Shown one piece after another: positions 52,075 to 61,146 of a stretch of DNA of 64,000 nucleotides. A program made the position numbers and the translations under genes. Each line of letters starts with the position of its first letter. Within the stretch, counting starts at the first letter, position 1. Source of the DNA: Variovorax beijingensis (lineage in GTDB: Bacteria; Pseudomonadota; Gammaproteobacteria; Burkholderiales; Burkholderiaceae_C); NCBI RefSeq assembly GCF_003951285.1, contig NZ_RXFQ01000008.1, forward strand, positions 1-64,000, in the 5' to 3' direction. The notes beneath the pieces were generated by a model, which worked only from the letters and a program-made list of their open reading frames with translations, searched no databases and was not told where the DNA came from.

Positions 52075-52788
52075 ATGTCTTCTTCCCGACTTTTCGTGCT
52101 GATTCCTTGTGCCGGTTTCGGCCACCGTGCAGGTGGCGTTCAGCCCAAGCAATACCAGCGGTTGGCGGGATCGTCGATGGTGGCCCACACGGTGGCTGCG
52201 TTCCGCGCGCTGGCAGGCCGCTTTGCCGGCCTGGCGGTGGTGGTGTCGCCGGACGACCGCGAGGTGCAGACGGCGCTGCCGCGCTTTCCGGCGGACAGCG
52301 AATTCCTGCTGCGCGTGGGGGGCGTCACGCGCGCAGCCACGGTGCGCAATGGTCTCGCGGCGCTGCGGCAGAAGGGCGCCGGGGCGCATGACTGGGTGCT
52401 GGTGCACGACGCGGCGCGTTGCCTGGTCACGTCGAGCCAGATCGAGGCGCTGATCGCGGCCTGCGAGCACGACGCCGTCGGCGGGCTGCTGGCGCAGCGG
52501 CTGGCCGACACGCTGAAGGCGTCCTCGGCCGACAGCCGCGTCACCCAGACCCTTTCGCGGGCCGACAAGTGGCTGGCCCAGACGCCGCAGATGTTCCGCA
52601 TCGGCATGCTGCTCGATGCGCTGGAGCGGGCGGGCGACGCGGTGACCGACGAGGCCGGCGCCATCGAGGCCATCGGCCTGTCGCCCCTGCTGGTGCCGGG
52701 CAGCGCACAGAACTTCAAGGTCACCTTTCCCGAGGACTTCGCGCTGGCCGAGGCGGTGCTGCTCGGCCGCCGAAAGGCCATCGCATGA
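52075..52788 (+). CDS. ispD: 2-C-methyl-D-erythritol 4-phosphate cytidylyltransferase
   Basis: IspD makes CDP-methylerythritol in the MEP isoprenoid pathway. The 237-residue protein has the CTP-binding loop [18 protein letters not shown] (the family usually reads PAAG at this place), [25 protein letters not shown] and the end [27 protein letters not shown] -10-like box is at 52023-52028. It overlaps ispF by 4 bases. Confidence 0.95.
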   Translation: MSSSRLFVLIPCAGFGHRAGGVQPKQYQRLAGSSMVAHTVAAFRALAGRFAGLAVVVSPDDREVQTALPRFPADSEFLLRVGGVTRAATVRNGLAALRQKGAGAHDWVLVHDAARCLVTSSQIEALIAACEHDAVGGLLAQRLADTLKASSADSRVTQTLSRADKWLAQTPQMFRIGMLLDALERAGDAVTDEAGAIEAIGLSPLLVPGSAQNFKVTFPEDFALAEAVLLGRRKAIA

Positions 52789-53279
52789 CGGCCGCGTTCA
52801 ACATCCGCGTGGGCGAGGGCTGGGACGTTCATCAGCTGGTGGCAGGGCGCAAGCTCATCCTCGGCGGCGTGGAGGTTCCGCACACGACCGGCTTGCTGGG
52901 GCATTCGGATGCCGACGTGCTGCTGCATGCCATCACCGATGCATTGTTCGGCGCGGCCGGCCTGGGCGACATCGGCCGGCATTTTCCCGACACCGACGCG
53001 CAGTTTCGCGGCGCCGATTCGGCGGTGCTGCTCGGCGAAGCGGCACGCCGCGTGCGCGCCGCGGGCTGGGAGATCGGCAATGTCGACAGCACGGTGATTG
53101 CGCAGGCGCCCAAGCTGGCACCGCACATCCCGGCCATGTGCCGGCGCATCGCCCAGGTGCTGGGGCTGGCGCCCGATCAGGTCAACGTGAAGGCCAAGAC
53201 GGCCGAAAAGCTCGGCCCGGTCGGCGAAGGCCGCGCGATGGAAGCCCGCGCGGTGGTGCTGCTGCACCGCCAGGGCTGA
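52785..53279 (+). CDS. ispF: 2-C-methyl-D-erythritol 2,4-cyclodiphosphate synthase
   Basis: IspF cyclises CDP-methylerythritol phosphate with loss of CMP. The 164-residue protein has the metal site DVH in [26 protein letters not shown], the HFPDTD loop and the C-terminal [14 protein letters not shown]. It is coupled to ispD by a 4-base overlap and ends one base before the stop of the convergent kinase gene. Confidence 0.96.
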   Translation: MTAAFNIRVGEGWDVHQLVAGRKLILGGVEVPHTTGLLGHSDADVLLHAITDALFGAAGLGDIGRHFPDTDAQFRGADSAVLLGEAARRVRAAGWEIGNVDSTVIAQAPKLAPHIPAMCRRIAQVLGLAPDQVNVKAKTAEKLGPVGEGRAMEARAVVLLHRQG

Positions 53280-53280
53280 C

Positions 53281-54690
53281 TCAGGCCCGCCGGCCTTGGG
53301 CTTCCGCCGGCCTCGGCTCGGGCATGGCGCGCGGCATGCGGATGTGCGCCGCCAGGCCGCGTCCGGGCGTGCTGGTGAGCGCAAAGGTGCCGCCCATGCG
53401 CTCGATGTTCTTTGCCACGATCGACAGGCCGAGCCCGGCACCGGCCGCGGACGTGCGCGCCACGTCGCCGCGGAAGAAGGGCTTGGTCAGCTGCGAGAGC
53501 AGGGCGGGCTCGACGCCCGCGCCGTGGTCGCGCACCTTGATCAGCACCGCGTCGTTGTTCGACTGCGCCTGGATCACCACGTCGGCAATGCCGGTGGAGG
53601 GCGTCTTGCCGTAGCGCCGCGCGTTCTCCACCAGGTTGGAGATCACGCGCGTGAGCTCGACCTCGTCGCCCAGCACGCGCAGGTCGGGCGGCACGTCGAC
53701 CCGGATATTCATCTCTTCGTAGTCCTGCACGGCATAGGTGCAGGCGTCGACCACGTCGCGCAGCAGCACGGGCTTGGGGTCGACATGGTCGGGGCGCGCG
53801 TAGTCCAGGAACTTGTCGATGATGGCGTCCAGCTGGGCGATGTCGGCCGCCATGTGGTCGCGGGCGTCCTCGTCGGACACGCTCATCTCGGTTTCGAGCC
53901 GCAGCCGCGCGAGCGGCGTGCGCAGGTCGTGCGAGATGCCGGCCAGCATGATGGCGCGGTCCTGCTCGATCTTGGCGAGCTGGTCGGCCATGCGGTTGAA
54001 GCCGATGTTGACCGCGCGGATCTCGTTGGTGCGGGCGCTCTCGTCGAGCCGGTGCGCCTCGTATTCGCCTTCGCGCACCTGCATGGTGGCGCGCGACAGC
54101 TGCTTGAGCGGCAGGTTGATGAGCCGCGTGATCAGCGCCGCGCCGGCCAGGGACAGGGCCATGGCGGTGCTGAGCCAGACCAGCCAGGTGCGTCCGCCCA
54201 CGCGACTGAAGCGGGTCGGGTCGAGCAGCAGCCAGTAGGTATCGCTCTCGATGGTGAAGCCGATCCACAGGCCGGGCTCGTCGTTGACGCGGCTGGCCAC
54301 CGTGGTGCCTTCGCCGAGCTGGTCGATCAGCTCCTCGGTCACGCGCTGGTCGAGCGCGCCGCTGGTGTAGGGCTGGAAGCGGTCGTTGGGTTCGCGCGGC
54401 AGGATGCGAACGCCCTCCTGGTCGGCCAGCGTCTTGATCAGCGACACCCGCGTGATCGCATCCGAATACACCAGCGCCGCGCGGGTGAGGTTCACGAGCG
54501 AGGCGATCTGGTGCGCCGTCTGGATGGCGCGCGGCTCGTATTCGAGCGAGCGGAAGGTCTGCAGCCAGGCGACCGTACAGCCAATCAGCAGCAGTGCGAG
54601 CAGGAAGAATGTGCGCCAGAAAAGGCTGAAGCCGAGCTTCAGGCCCGGTCGCCGGTCACGCTGGCCGCTGCCCTCCAGGGGGCTTGGCAT
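53281..54690 (-). CDS. envZ: EnvZ-like sensor histidine kinase
   Basis: A 469-residue inner-membrane sensor kinase. Helices lie at about residues 20-42 and 168-190, flanking a periplasmic domain of about 125 residues. HAMP, HisKA with His in GISHDLRTPLARLRLETEM, and the ATPase domain (NLVENARRYG, DHGAGV, GAGLGLSIV) follow. The ABC of HDLRTPL with RLRLETEM matches EnvZ. ATG 54690 is 79 bases from ompR's stop, with AGGAGG a long 17 bases upstream, so a start in between is possible. Confidence 0.88.
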   Translation of the reverse strand: MPSPLEGSGQRDRRPGLKLGFSLFWRTFFLLALLLIGCTVAWLQTFRSLEYEPRAIQTAHQIASLVNLTRAALVYSDAITRVSLIKTLADQEGVRILPREPNDRFQPYTSGALDQRVTEELIDQLGEGTTVASRVNDEPGLWIGFTIESDTYWLLLDPTRFSRVGGRTWLVWLSTAMALSLAGAALITRLINLPLKQLSRATMQVREGEYEAHRLDESARTNEIRAVNIGFNRMADQLAKIEQDRAIMLAGISHDLRTPLARLRLETEMSVSDEDARDHMAADIAQLDAIIDKFLDYARPDHVDPKPVLLRDVVDACTYAVQDYEEMNIRVDVPPDLRVLGDEVELTRVISNLVENARRYGKTPSTGIADVVIQAQSNNDAVLIKVRDHGAGVEPALLSQLTKPFFRGDVARTSAAGAGLGLSIVAKNIERMGGTFALTSTPGRGLAAHIRMPRAMPEPRPAEAQGRRA

Positions 54691-54766
54691 GGTGACCTGT
54701 GCGCCGTCCTCCTGGGCTGGGCTGGGTCTGGCGGATTGCAGGCCGATGGCCACCTCAGGGTGTCGT

Positions 54767-55498
54767 TCAGGCCGTGCCGTCCGGCACGAACACGTAGCCC
54801 ACGCCCCACACGGTCTGGATGTAGCGGGGCGCCGCGGCATCGGCCTCGACCAGCTTGCGCAGGCGCGAGATCTGCACGTCGAGGCTGCGGTCGAAGGGCT
54901 CGAACTCGCGGCCGCGGGCCAGCTGGGCGAGCTTCTCGCGCGACAGCGGCTGGCGCGGATGGCGCACCAGCGCCTTCAGCATCGCGAATTCGCCGGTGGT
55001 CAGGGAGAGTTCCTCGCCGTCCTTCTTGAGCGTGCGCGAACCCAGGTCGAAGGCAAAGGGCCCGAAGGTCACCGTCTCGTTCTCGGTGGAAGGGGCGCCG
55101 GGCGCTTCGAGCGGCGGACGGCGGCGCAGCACCGCGTGCACGCGCGCCAGCAGCTCGCGGGGGTTGAACGGCTTGCCCAGGTAGTCGTCCGCGCCGACCT
55201 CGAGGCCGACGATGCGGTCGACGTCCTCACCCTTGGCGGTGAGCATGATGATCGGCGTGCGGTCGTTGGCGGCACGCAGGCGGCGGCAGACCGACAGGCC
55301 GTCTTCGCCGGGCATCATCAAGTCGAGCACGATCAGGTCGACCGTGTCGCGCAACAGGATGCGGTTGAGCGCCTTGCCGTCCTCGGCCACGATCACTTCG
55401 AAACCTTCCTGGGTCAGGTAGCGGCGAAGCAGGTCGCGGATGCGGGCGTCGTCGTCGACGATCACGATCTTGTCAGTGCGGGCGGGAACTTGAGTCAT
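54767..55498 (-). CDS. ompR: OmpR-like response regulator
   Basis: A 243-residue response regulator. The receiver domain (about 10-125) has the acidic pair DDD near the start, the phospho-acceptor aspartate in IVLDLMMPGEDG, and the lysine of LGKPFNPRELLARV. The C-terminal winged helix (about 150-238) includes FDRSLDVQISRLRKLVE and YIQTVWGVGYVFVPD. It is first in the operon with EnvZ. Members control outer-membrane proteins and envelope stress. Confidence 0.92.
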   Translation of the reverse strand: MTQVPARTDKIVIVDDDARIRDLLRRYLTQEGFEVIVAEDGKALNRILLRDTVDLIVLDLMMPGEDGLSVCRRLRAANDRTPIIMLTAKGEDVDRIVGLEVGADDYLGKPFNPRELLARVHAVLRRRPPLEAPGAPSTENETVTFGPFAFDLGSRTLKKDGEELSLTTGEFAMLKALVRHPRQPLSREKLAQLARGREFEPFDRSLDVQISRLRKLVEADAAAPRYIQTVWGVGYVFVPDGTA

Positions 55499-55513
55499 TT
55501 CTACAACGTTGAA

Positions 55514-55591
55514 TTTGTAACAGCGCCGATTCTGAAGGCGTTGAGCCCCCGTTGAGCCGGTTTTACTTATGGTTTGACACTAAGTTACAAA
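55514..55591. promoter_or_regulatory. Paired TTTGTAAC/GTTACAAA sites upstream of ompR
   Basis: TTTGTAAC (55514-55521) and GTTACAAA (55584-55591) are perfect 8-bp inverted copies 62 bases apart in the promoter region of ompR. TGTAAC is the core of OmpR half-sites in enterobacteria. They are the only AT-rich sequences in this gap, suggesting autoregulation. A TTGACA also lies at 55574-55579 on the plus strand, without a matching -10. Confidence 0.45.
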
Positions 55592-55671
55592 ACTTGCGGT
55601 CGCTAGCTGTCTAGTCATCCGACGTTCGCCTGGCAGTGGCAAAGTCCAGCCAGCGCTACGACTTTTGTTCA

Positions 55672-56028
55672 ATGAGAACCCTTCTTCCCGTCCTGCCGAT
55701 CCTTGTTGCCTGCAGCTGCGGCCCTGCCTTGGCAAACGCTGGCGAGTTTCTCAGGGTGGGTGATTCGCGGCGCAACGAGGTACGTGAGGCGGTAGCGGCC
55801 CACCGTGCCGCGCAGCGCGACGAAATCCGGCGGGAAGAGGCCGTGGCCGGCAGGCGCCTCACGGCGGCCGAACTCTTCGAACTGCGCCAGCAGGTGCGAA
55901 GGCAATGGACGCCGCCTGGCACACCCAACGTGCTGAATTCGGCAGAATCGCAACCGGCCGAGCGAATGGTGCCGGAGCCGATGTCGGCCGCGCGCGCCCT
56001 GACCTTGCCCCGCAGCCAGCGCCGCTGA
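55672..56028 (+). CDS. Small exported protein, function unknown
   Basis: A 118-residue protein with a clear signal peptide (residues 1-22, ending PALANA) and a short, charged helical mature part (RRNEVREAVAAHRAAQRDEI, LTAAELFELRQQVRRQW). I do not recognise a family. The arginine/glutamate-rich helices resemble small periplasmic chaperone-like proteins. It is divergent from ompR, so shares its regulatory gap, and lies 53 bases before the SIMPL-domain gene. An earlier GTG at 55636 is possible. Confidence 0.6.
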   Translation: MRTLLPVLPILVACSCGPALANAGEFLRVGDSRRNEVREAVAAHRAAQRDEIRREEAVAGRRLTAAELFELRQQVRRQWTPPGTPNVLNSAESQPAERMVPEPMSAARALTLPRSQRR

Positions 56029-56081
56029 AGCGGCGAGTGCTGCGCGTTCTCTTAATACCAACCCAGGGGAGTTAGCTCGTC

Positions 56082-56792
56082 TTGAAAAAAATCAGTTTGA
56101 TCGCGGCTTGCGTCGCGCTGGCTGCGGCAGGCGCCGCAAGCACCGCCATGGCCCAGAACATGGTCCCGCCGCCGCAGAACGTGCTGCAGCTCACGGCCTC
56201 AGGCACGGTGGAAGTGCAGCAGGACATGCTCAGCATGACGCTCACCACCACGCGCGACGCAGCCGATGCCGCCACGGTCCAGTCGCAGCTCAAGGCCGCG
56301 GTGGACGCGGCCCTGGCCGAGGCGAAGAAAAACGCCCAGCCCGGCCAGCTCGACGTGCGCACCGGCAATTTCAGCCTGTCGCCGCGCTACACCCGCGAAG
56401 GCAAGATCAACGGCTGGCAGGGCACTGCGGAAATGGTGCTCGAGGGCCGAGACTTCCCGCGCATCACGCAGACCGCGGGCCGCATCACCACGCTGAACGT
56501 CGGCAACGTGGGCTTCGCATTGAGCCGCGAGCAGCGCGCCAAAAGCGAGACCGAGGCCCAGACCATCGCCATCGAAAACTTCAAGCAGAAGGCCACCGAA
56601 CTGGCCAAGGGCTTCGGCTTCGGCGGCTACACGCTGCGCGAAGTGTCGGTGAATGCGAACGACAACGGCCCGATCCGGCCGCGCGTCATGGCGGCGGCTG
56701 CCAAGTCTTATGCGGCCGATGCGCCGGTGCCGGTGGAAGCCGGGAAGACCAGCGTGGTCGTGAACGTCTCGGGATCGGTGCAGCTCAAATAG
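56082..56792 (+). CDS. SIMPL-domain (DUF541) periplasmic protein
   Basis: A 236-residue exported protein with a signal peptide (1-25, ending STAMA) and a SIMPL/DUF541 beta-sandwich domain starting LQLTASGTVEVQQDMLSMTL. The family is tied loosely to oxidative stress defence and outer-membrane functions. The start codon is TTG at 56082; the only ATG nearby (MAQNMVPP) would cut off the signal peptide, so TTG is favoured. GGGGAG lies 12-17 bases upstream. Confidence 0.82.
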   Translation: MKKISLIAACVALAAAGAASTAMAQNMVPPPQNVLQLTASGTVEVQQDMLSMTLTTTRDAADAATVQSQLKAAVDAALAEAKKNAQPGQLDVRTGNFSLSPRYTREGKINGWQGTAEMVLEGRDFPRITQTAGRITTLNVGNVGFALSREQRAKSETEAQTIAIENFKQKATELAKGFGFGGYTLREVSVNANDNGPIRPRVMAAAAKSYAADAPVPVEAGKTSVVVNVSGSVQLK

Positions 56793-56801
56793 CTTCTTCT
56801 G

Positions 56802-57572
56802 CTATTGAGCGGTCCAGCCGCCGTCCATCTGCCAGGCGACGCCGCGCACCTGGTCGGCGGCGGGCGAGCACAGGAACACCGCAAGGCCGCCGAGCTGCTC
56901 GACCGTGGTGAACTGCAGCGAAGGCTGCTTTTCCCCCAGCAATTCGTTCTGCGCCTGCGTGGCCGAGATGCCTTCCCGTGCCGCGCGGTCGTCGATCTGC
57001 TTTTGCACCAGCTGCGTCAGCACCCAGCCCGGGCAGATCGCATTGCTCGTGATGCCGGTGGTCGCGGTTTCGAGCGCCACCGACTTGGTGAAGCCCACGA
57101 TGCCGTGCTTGGCCGCCACGTAGGCCGACTTCTGCGCCGACGCCACCAGCCCGTGGGCCGATGCCACGTTGATGATGCGGCCCCAGTTGGCCTCGCGCAT
57201 CGCCGGAACGGCGAGCCGGGTCGTGTGGAACGCGCTGGTGAGATTGATGGCGATGATGGCGTCCCAGCGTTCAGGCGGAAAGTCCTCGACCTTTGCCACG
57301 TGCTGGATGCCGGCGTTGTTGACGAGGATGTCGACGCGGCCGAACCTGGACGCGGCGAACTTCATCATGTCCTCGATCTGGCCGGGCTGGCTCATGTCGG
57401 CGCCGTGATACTCGGCGCGCACGCCGAGCGCCTCGATCTGGGCCTTGGGAGTTTCGGCGTCGCCGAAGCCGTTGAGCACGATGTGTGCGCCCTGTTGTGC
57501 GAGCGCCTTGGCAATGGCAAGGCCAATGCCGCTGGTGGACCCCGTGACAAGCGCGGTTTTGCCTTTGAGCAT
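56802..57572 (-). CDS. bdhA: 3-hydroxybutyrate dehydrogenase
   Basis: An NAD-dependent SDR of 256 residues that oxidises 3-hydroxybutyrate to acetoacetate in polyhydroxybutyrate breakdown. Cofactor motif TGSTSGIGLAIA, NNAGIQHVAKVEDFP, catalytic Ser in NVASAHGLVAS and YVAAK are all intact and match the family closely. I start at ATG 57572, 10 bases after GGAG; an in-frame TTG three codons upstream is too near the ribosome site. It ends 9 bases from the convergent SIMPL gene. Confidence 0.9.
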   Translation of the reverse strand: MLKGKTALVTGSTSGIGLAIAKALAQQGAHIVLNGFGDAETPKAQIEALGVRAEYHGADMSQPGQIEDMMKFAASRFGRVDILVNNAGIQHVAKVEDFPPERWDAIIAINLTSAFHTTRLAVPAMREANWGRIINVASAHGLVASAQKSAYVAAKHGIVGFTKSVALETATTGITSNAICPGWVLTQLVQKQIDDRAAREGISATQAQNELLGEKQPSLQFTTVEQLGGLAVFLCSPAADQVRGVAWQMDGGWTAQ

Positions 57573-57640
57573 GAAGATCAATCTCCGGATGAATTAGGAT
57601 GCGACGAGACCATTATCCGCACCAGGACGACTTCGTTTTC

Positions 57641-58600
57641 ATGACAGAACCGACGCTTCATTACGTGGCGTGCGATGACGCCCAGGGCGGTCACCGCATG
57701 GCCTACTGGCAATGGGGCGACGCGCGCAGCGCGCGCGTGGTGGTCTGCGTGCACGGCCTCACGCGGCAGGGACGCGACTTCGACGTGCTTGCACAGGCCC
57801 TCGTGGCACGCGCCGCCGGCGACGTGCGCGTGGTCTGTCCCGACGTGGCGGGGCGCGGCCGAAGCGACTGGCTGCGCGACCCGGCCCTCTACCAGGTGCC
57901 GATCTATGCGGCCGACATGCTGGCGCTCGTTGCGCAGCTGCACCGCGAACAACCGATCGACACGCTCGACTACCTGGGCACCAGCATGGGCGGGCTGATC
58001 GGCTTCGTTCTGGCGGGGCACAAGCAATTGCCGCTGGCCCGGCCGATACGCCGCTTCATCGTGAACGACGTCGGCCCGACGATCGAGGCGGCGGCGCTTC
58101 AACGCATCGGCGCCTACGTGGGGCAGGGCGGCCGCTACGAAAGCCTGCAGTCGGCGGCCGACGCCATGTGGGCGATCTCGACCAGCTTCGGTCCGCATAC
58201 GCCCGCCCAGTGGCTCTCGCTGTCGCAGCACATGGTGGTGCCTGCGTCGCAGCGCACGGCCGATGGCACCGCCAAGGTGGAGGCCGGTGAATCCCGTGGC
58301 GATTCGGCCGGCCCCTGGCTGCTTCACTACGACCCGGCCATTGCCGTTGCGCTGCGCGCCATCACGCCCGAGGCTGCGGCCCAGGGCGGGGCGGTGATGT
58401 GGAGCCTTTATGACGCCATCGATGCGCGCACGCTCGTGACGCGCGGCGCCCAGTCGGACCTGCTCTCGCGCGAAACGGCCCTCGCCATGACGCAGCGCGG
58501 CCCCCACGCGGCGCTGATCGAGTTCGAGGGCGTGGGCCATGCGCCCACCTTCGTCGACCCCGGGCAGGTAGGCGCCATCACCAACTTCCTGTTCGATTGA
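57641..58600 (+). CDS. Alpha/beta hydrolase
   Basis: A 319-residue alpha/beta hydrolase with an intact catalytic set: nucleophile elbow GTSMGG, and the histidine of GVGHAPTF near the C-terminus, with VVCVHGLTRQGRDFD as the oxyanion loop. Esterase or lactonase activity is likely; substrate unknown. I use ATG 57641 (MTEPTLHYV); an ATG at 57599 in frame would add 14 residues. It diverges from bdhA and ends 7 bases before relA. Confidence 0.85.
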   Translation: MTEPTLHYVACDDAQGGHRMAYWQWGDARSARVVVCVHGLTRQGRDFDVLAQALVARAAGDVRVVCPDVAGRGRSDWLRDPALYQVPIYAADMLALVAQLHREQPIDTLDYLGTSMGGLIGFVLAGHKQLPLARPIRRFIVNDVGPTIEAAALQRIGAYVGQGGRYESLQSAADAMWAISTSFGPHTPAQWLSLSQHMVVPASQRTADGTAKVEAGESRGDSAGPWLLHYDPAIAVALRAITPEAAAQGGAVMWSLYDAIDARTLVTRGAQSDLLSRETALAMTQRGPHAALIEFEGVGHAPTFVDPGQVGAITNFLFD

Positions 58601-58607
58601 GGCCAAC

Positions 58608-60851
58608 GTGAAGCGCGAGTCTTCGAGTCTTCAAACGGCGCACGCCTCCGATACGGCGGTGGTGGACTATCCCTTGTCCGCCGCCACGGCCGACCGCACG
58701 CCGGTCATGGAGAACATGCTCGCCCGTGCGCGCGCTTTCGCAGAGCCGCTGATCGCCGACGAAAAGCTCGACACCGGCGAGAACACGCTGGCGCATGCCG
58801 ACGCCGTCGCGGCCATCGTCGCGAAGATGGGCGGCTCCGAGGCCATGCAGGCCGCGAGCTACCTGGTCTACGCCTGCCAGCATCTCAACCGCCCGCAGGA
58901 GGTCATCGCCAAGGTGTTCGGCGACAACTTCGCGGCGCTGGCAGTCGAAACCACCAAGCTCGTGCGCGTGCAGGAGCAGGCCCGCTCGGCTTCGCAAGGC
59001 CATCACCTGGCCGAGGGCGCGGCGGGCGCGCAGACCGAGAACGTGCGCAAGATGCTGCTCGCGTTCTCGCGCGACCTGCGCGTGGTCATGCTGCGCCTCG
59101 CATCGCGGCTGCAGACCCTGCGGCATGCCGCCGCCAGCAAGCAGCCGGCGCCCGAAAGCGTGGCGCGCGAGTCGCTGCAGGTGTTCGCGCCGCTCGCCAA
59201 CCGGCTCGGCATCTGGCAGGTGAAGTGGGAGATCGAGGACCTTTCGTTCCGCTTCCTGGAGCCCGAGACCTACAAGCTGATCGCGCGCCTGCTCGATGAG
59301 AAGCGCGTCGAGCGCGAAGGCCATGTCGAGCAGTTGCGCTCGCAGCTCGAAAGCGAGCTGCAGGCCGAAGGCGTGCGCGCCACGGTGCAGGGCCGGCCGA
59401 AGAACATCTACAGCATCGTCAAGAAAATGCGCGGCAAGTCGCTCGACTTCGCGCAGGTGTTCGACATCCTCGCGCTGCGCGTGGTGGTGCCCGACGTGAA
59501 GGACTGCTACGCGGCGCTGGCCTGGGTGCACTCGCATTTCCTGCCGATCGACGAAGAGTTCGACGACTACATCGCGCGGCCCAAGCCCAACGGCTACCAG
59601 TCGCTGCACACCGTGGTGCGCGAGATGGTCGACGGCAAGCCCGGCAAGCCGATCGAGATCCAGATCCGCACGGAGGAAATGCACGACCATGCCGAGCACG
59701 GCGTGGCGGCGCACTGGGCCTACAAGGAAGCCGGACACAAGGGCTATGCGGGCGTGTGGGCGAGCGGCGAATACGACGCGAAGATCGCCGTGCTGCGGCA
59801 ACTGCTGGCATGGGAGCGCGACCTTTCGGGCGGTTCGCAAGGCCAGGGGCTCTTCGACGACCGCATCTATGTGCTCACGCCCGACGCGGCCATCGTCGAA
59901 CTGCCGCAGGGCGCAACGCCGGTCGACTTTGCCTACACCGTGCACACCACGCTGGGCCACCGCTGCCGCGGAGCGCGCGTCGACGGGGCCATGGTGCCGC
60001 TCAACACGCCGCTGTCCAACGGCCAGACGGTCGAGATCATCGCGGCCAAGGAGGGCGGTCCTTCGCGCGACTGGCTCAATGCCGAGCTCGGCTACCTTGC
60101 AAGCCACCGCGCGCGTGCCAAGGTGCGTGCATGGTTCAACGCGCAAATCACACACGAAACCGTGGCGCGCGGGCGCGAGGCAGTCGAAAAACTGCTGCAG
60201 CGCGAAGGCAAGACCTCCACGCGGCTCGAGGACCTGGCTTCGCAGTTGGGCTTCAAGTCGGCGGACCATTTGTTCGAAGTGGTCGGCAAGGACGAGTTCT
60301 CGCTGCGCAACATCGAGGTGCTGCTGCGTCCGCCCGAGCCCGCGCCCAACCCCGACGACGGCGTGCAGATCAAGAAGCCGCGCGCGAGCGAGAAGTCCGG
60401 CAAGGGCGGCGTGCTGGTGGTGGGCGTGTCCTCGTTGATGACCCAGCTTGCCAAGTGCTGCAAGCCCGCGCCGCCCGACGCCATCCGCGGCTTCGTGACG
60501 CGCGGCCACGGCGTGAGCGTGCACCGCGTCGACTGCAGCAATTTCCGAATGATGGCCTCGCGCGATGGCGAGCGCGTGATCGATGTCGAATGGGGCGCCG
60601 CGAAGGGCGGCGAAGCGCCGGTCTATGCAGTCGACGTGGCCGTCGAAGCGGCCGACCGCCAGGGCCTGCTGCGCGATATCTCCGACGTGTTCGCACGCGA
60701 GAAGATGAACGTGATCGGCGTGCAGACCCAATCGGTCAAGGGCACGGCATGGATGACTTTCACCGTGGAAATCTCCGATGCGGCGCGGCTCACGCAGGTA
60801 CTTGGCGTGGTGACGGCGGTTGCCGGTGTGCGATCTGCACGTCGGCGCTGA
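58608..60851 (+). CDS. relA: (p)ppGpp synthetase RelA
   Basis: RelA makes (p)ppGpp on ribosomes with uncharged tRNA. The 747-residue protein has a HD-hydrolase-like N-terminal domain in which the His-Asp pair is lost (YACQHLNRP around His92), so it cannot degrade ppGpp. The synthetase domain (about 230-380) has EFDD at 317-320, the ExDD version typical of monofunctional RelA, in place of RxKD. TGS lies at about 416-475 and ACT at about 671-747. A separate SpoT is expected elsewhere. Confidence 0.93.
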   Translation: MKRESSSLQTAHASDTAVVDYPLSAATADRTPVMENMLARARAFAEPLIADEKLDTGENTLAHADAVAAIVAKMGGSEAMQAASYLVYACQHLNRPQEVIAKVFGDNFAALAVETTKLVRVQEQARSASQGHHLAEGAAGAQTENVRKMLLAFSRDLRVVMLRLASRLQTLRHAAASKQPAPESVARESLQVFAPLANRLGIWQVKWEIEDLSFRFLEPETYKLIARLLDEKRVEREGHVEQLRSQLESELQAEGVRATVQGRPKNIYSIVKKMRGKSLDFAQVFDILALRVVVPDVKDCYAALAWVHSHFLPIDEEFDDYIARPKPNGYQSLHTVVREMVDGKPGKPIEIQIRTEEMHDHAEHGVAAHWAYKEAGHKGYAGVWASGEYDAKIAVLRQLLAWERDLSGGSQGQGLFDDRIYVLTPDAAIVELPQGATPVDFAYTVHTTLGHRCRGARVDGAMVPLNTPLSNGQTVEIIAAKEGGPSRDWLNAELGYLASHRARAKVRAWFNAQITHETVARGREAVEKLLQREGKTSTRLEDLASQLGFKSADHLFEVVGKDEFSLRNIEVLLRPPEPAPNPDDGVQIKKPRASEKSGKGGVLVVGVSSLMTQLAKCCKPAPPDAIRGFVTRGHGVSVHRVDCSNFRMMASRDGERVIDVEWGAAKGGEAPVYAVDVAVEAADRQGLLRDISDVFAREKMNVIGVQTQSVKGTAWMTFTVEISDAARLTQVLGVVTAVAGVRSARRR

Positions 60852-60876
60852 AAAGCGCGTTTTCTCCTGCTACAAT
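60848..60876 (+). promoter_or_regulatory. Promoter of tRNA-Val inside the relA end
   Basis: CTGAAA (60848-60853) and TACAAT (60871-60876) are 17 bases apart, and the -10 is extended (TGCTACAAT). The -35 overlaps the relA stop codon. Transcription would start about 15 bases before the tRNA. Confidence 0.6.
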
Positions 60877-60899
60877 AGCTGCTTCTCGGACACATCCTT

Positions 60900-60976
60900 A
60901 GGCGCGTAGCTCAGCTGGTTAGAGCACCACCTTGACATGGTGGGGGTCGTTGGTTCGAGTCCAATCGCGCCTACCA
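60900..60976 (+). tRNA. tRNA-Val (anticodon GAC)
   Basis: A 77-nt cloverleaf: acceptor AGGCGCG with CGCGCCT, D-stem GCTC/GAGC, anticodon stem CCACC/GGTGG with loop TTGACAT (anticodon GAC, valine), T-stem GTTGG/CCAAT with loop TTCGAGT. The CCA end is encoded (60974-60976). Confidence 0.97.
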
Positions 60977-61026
60977 ATTTCTGTTTCGACTTCCGGCCAA
61001 CCACCGGGTCTGTCGAACAGAGCTTT

Positions 61027-61046
61027 CACCGGGTTCCCCGGTGTTT
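61027..61046 (+). terminator. Probable terminator of tRNA-Val
   Basis: CACCGGG (61027-61033) and CCCGGTG (61037-61043) form a perfect 7-bp stem with a 3-base loop, followed by TTTC. It lies 50 bases after the tRNA. The T-run is short. Confidence 0.5.
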
Positions 61047-61146
61047 CAATCGTCCTTGCGGTGAAGCAGACAAAGACCATGGCCATGTTGTTGTGCTACC
61101 TTGGCCGCTCTGCAAACCTTTTCCAAATTTCTTGACAAGCGATCTG

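Noticed and set aside
60937..61146. A longer start for the zinc-ribbon gene at 60937
   Set aside because: It would begin inside tRNA-Val and pass through its probable terminator.
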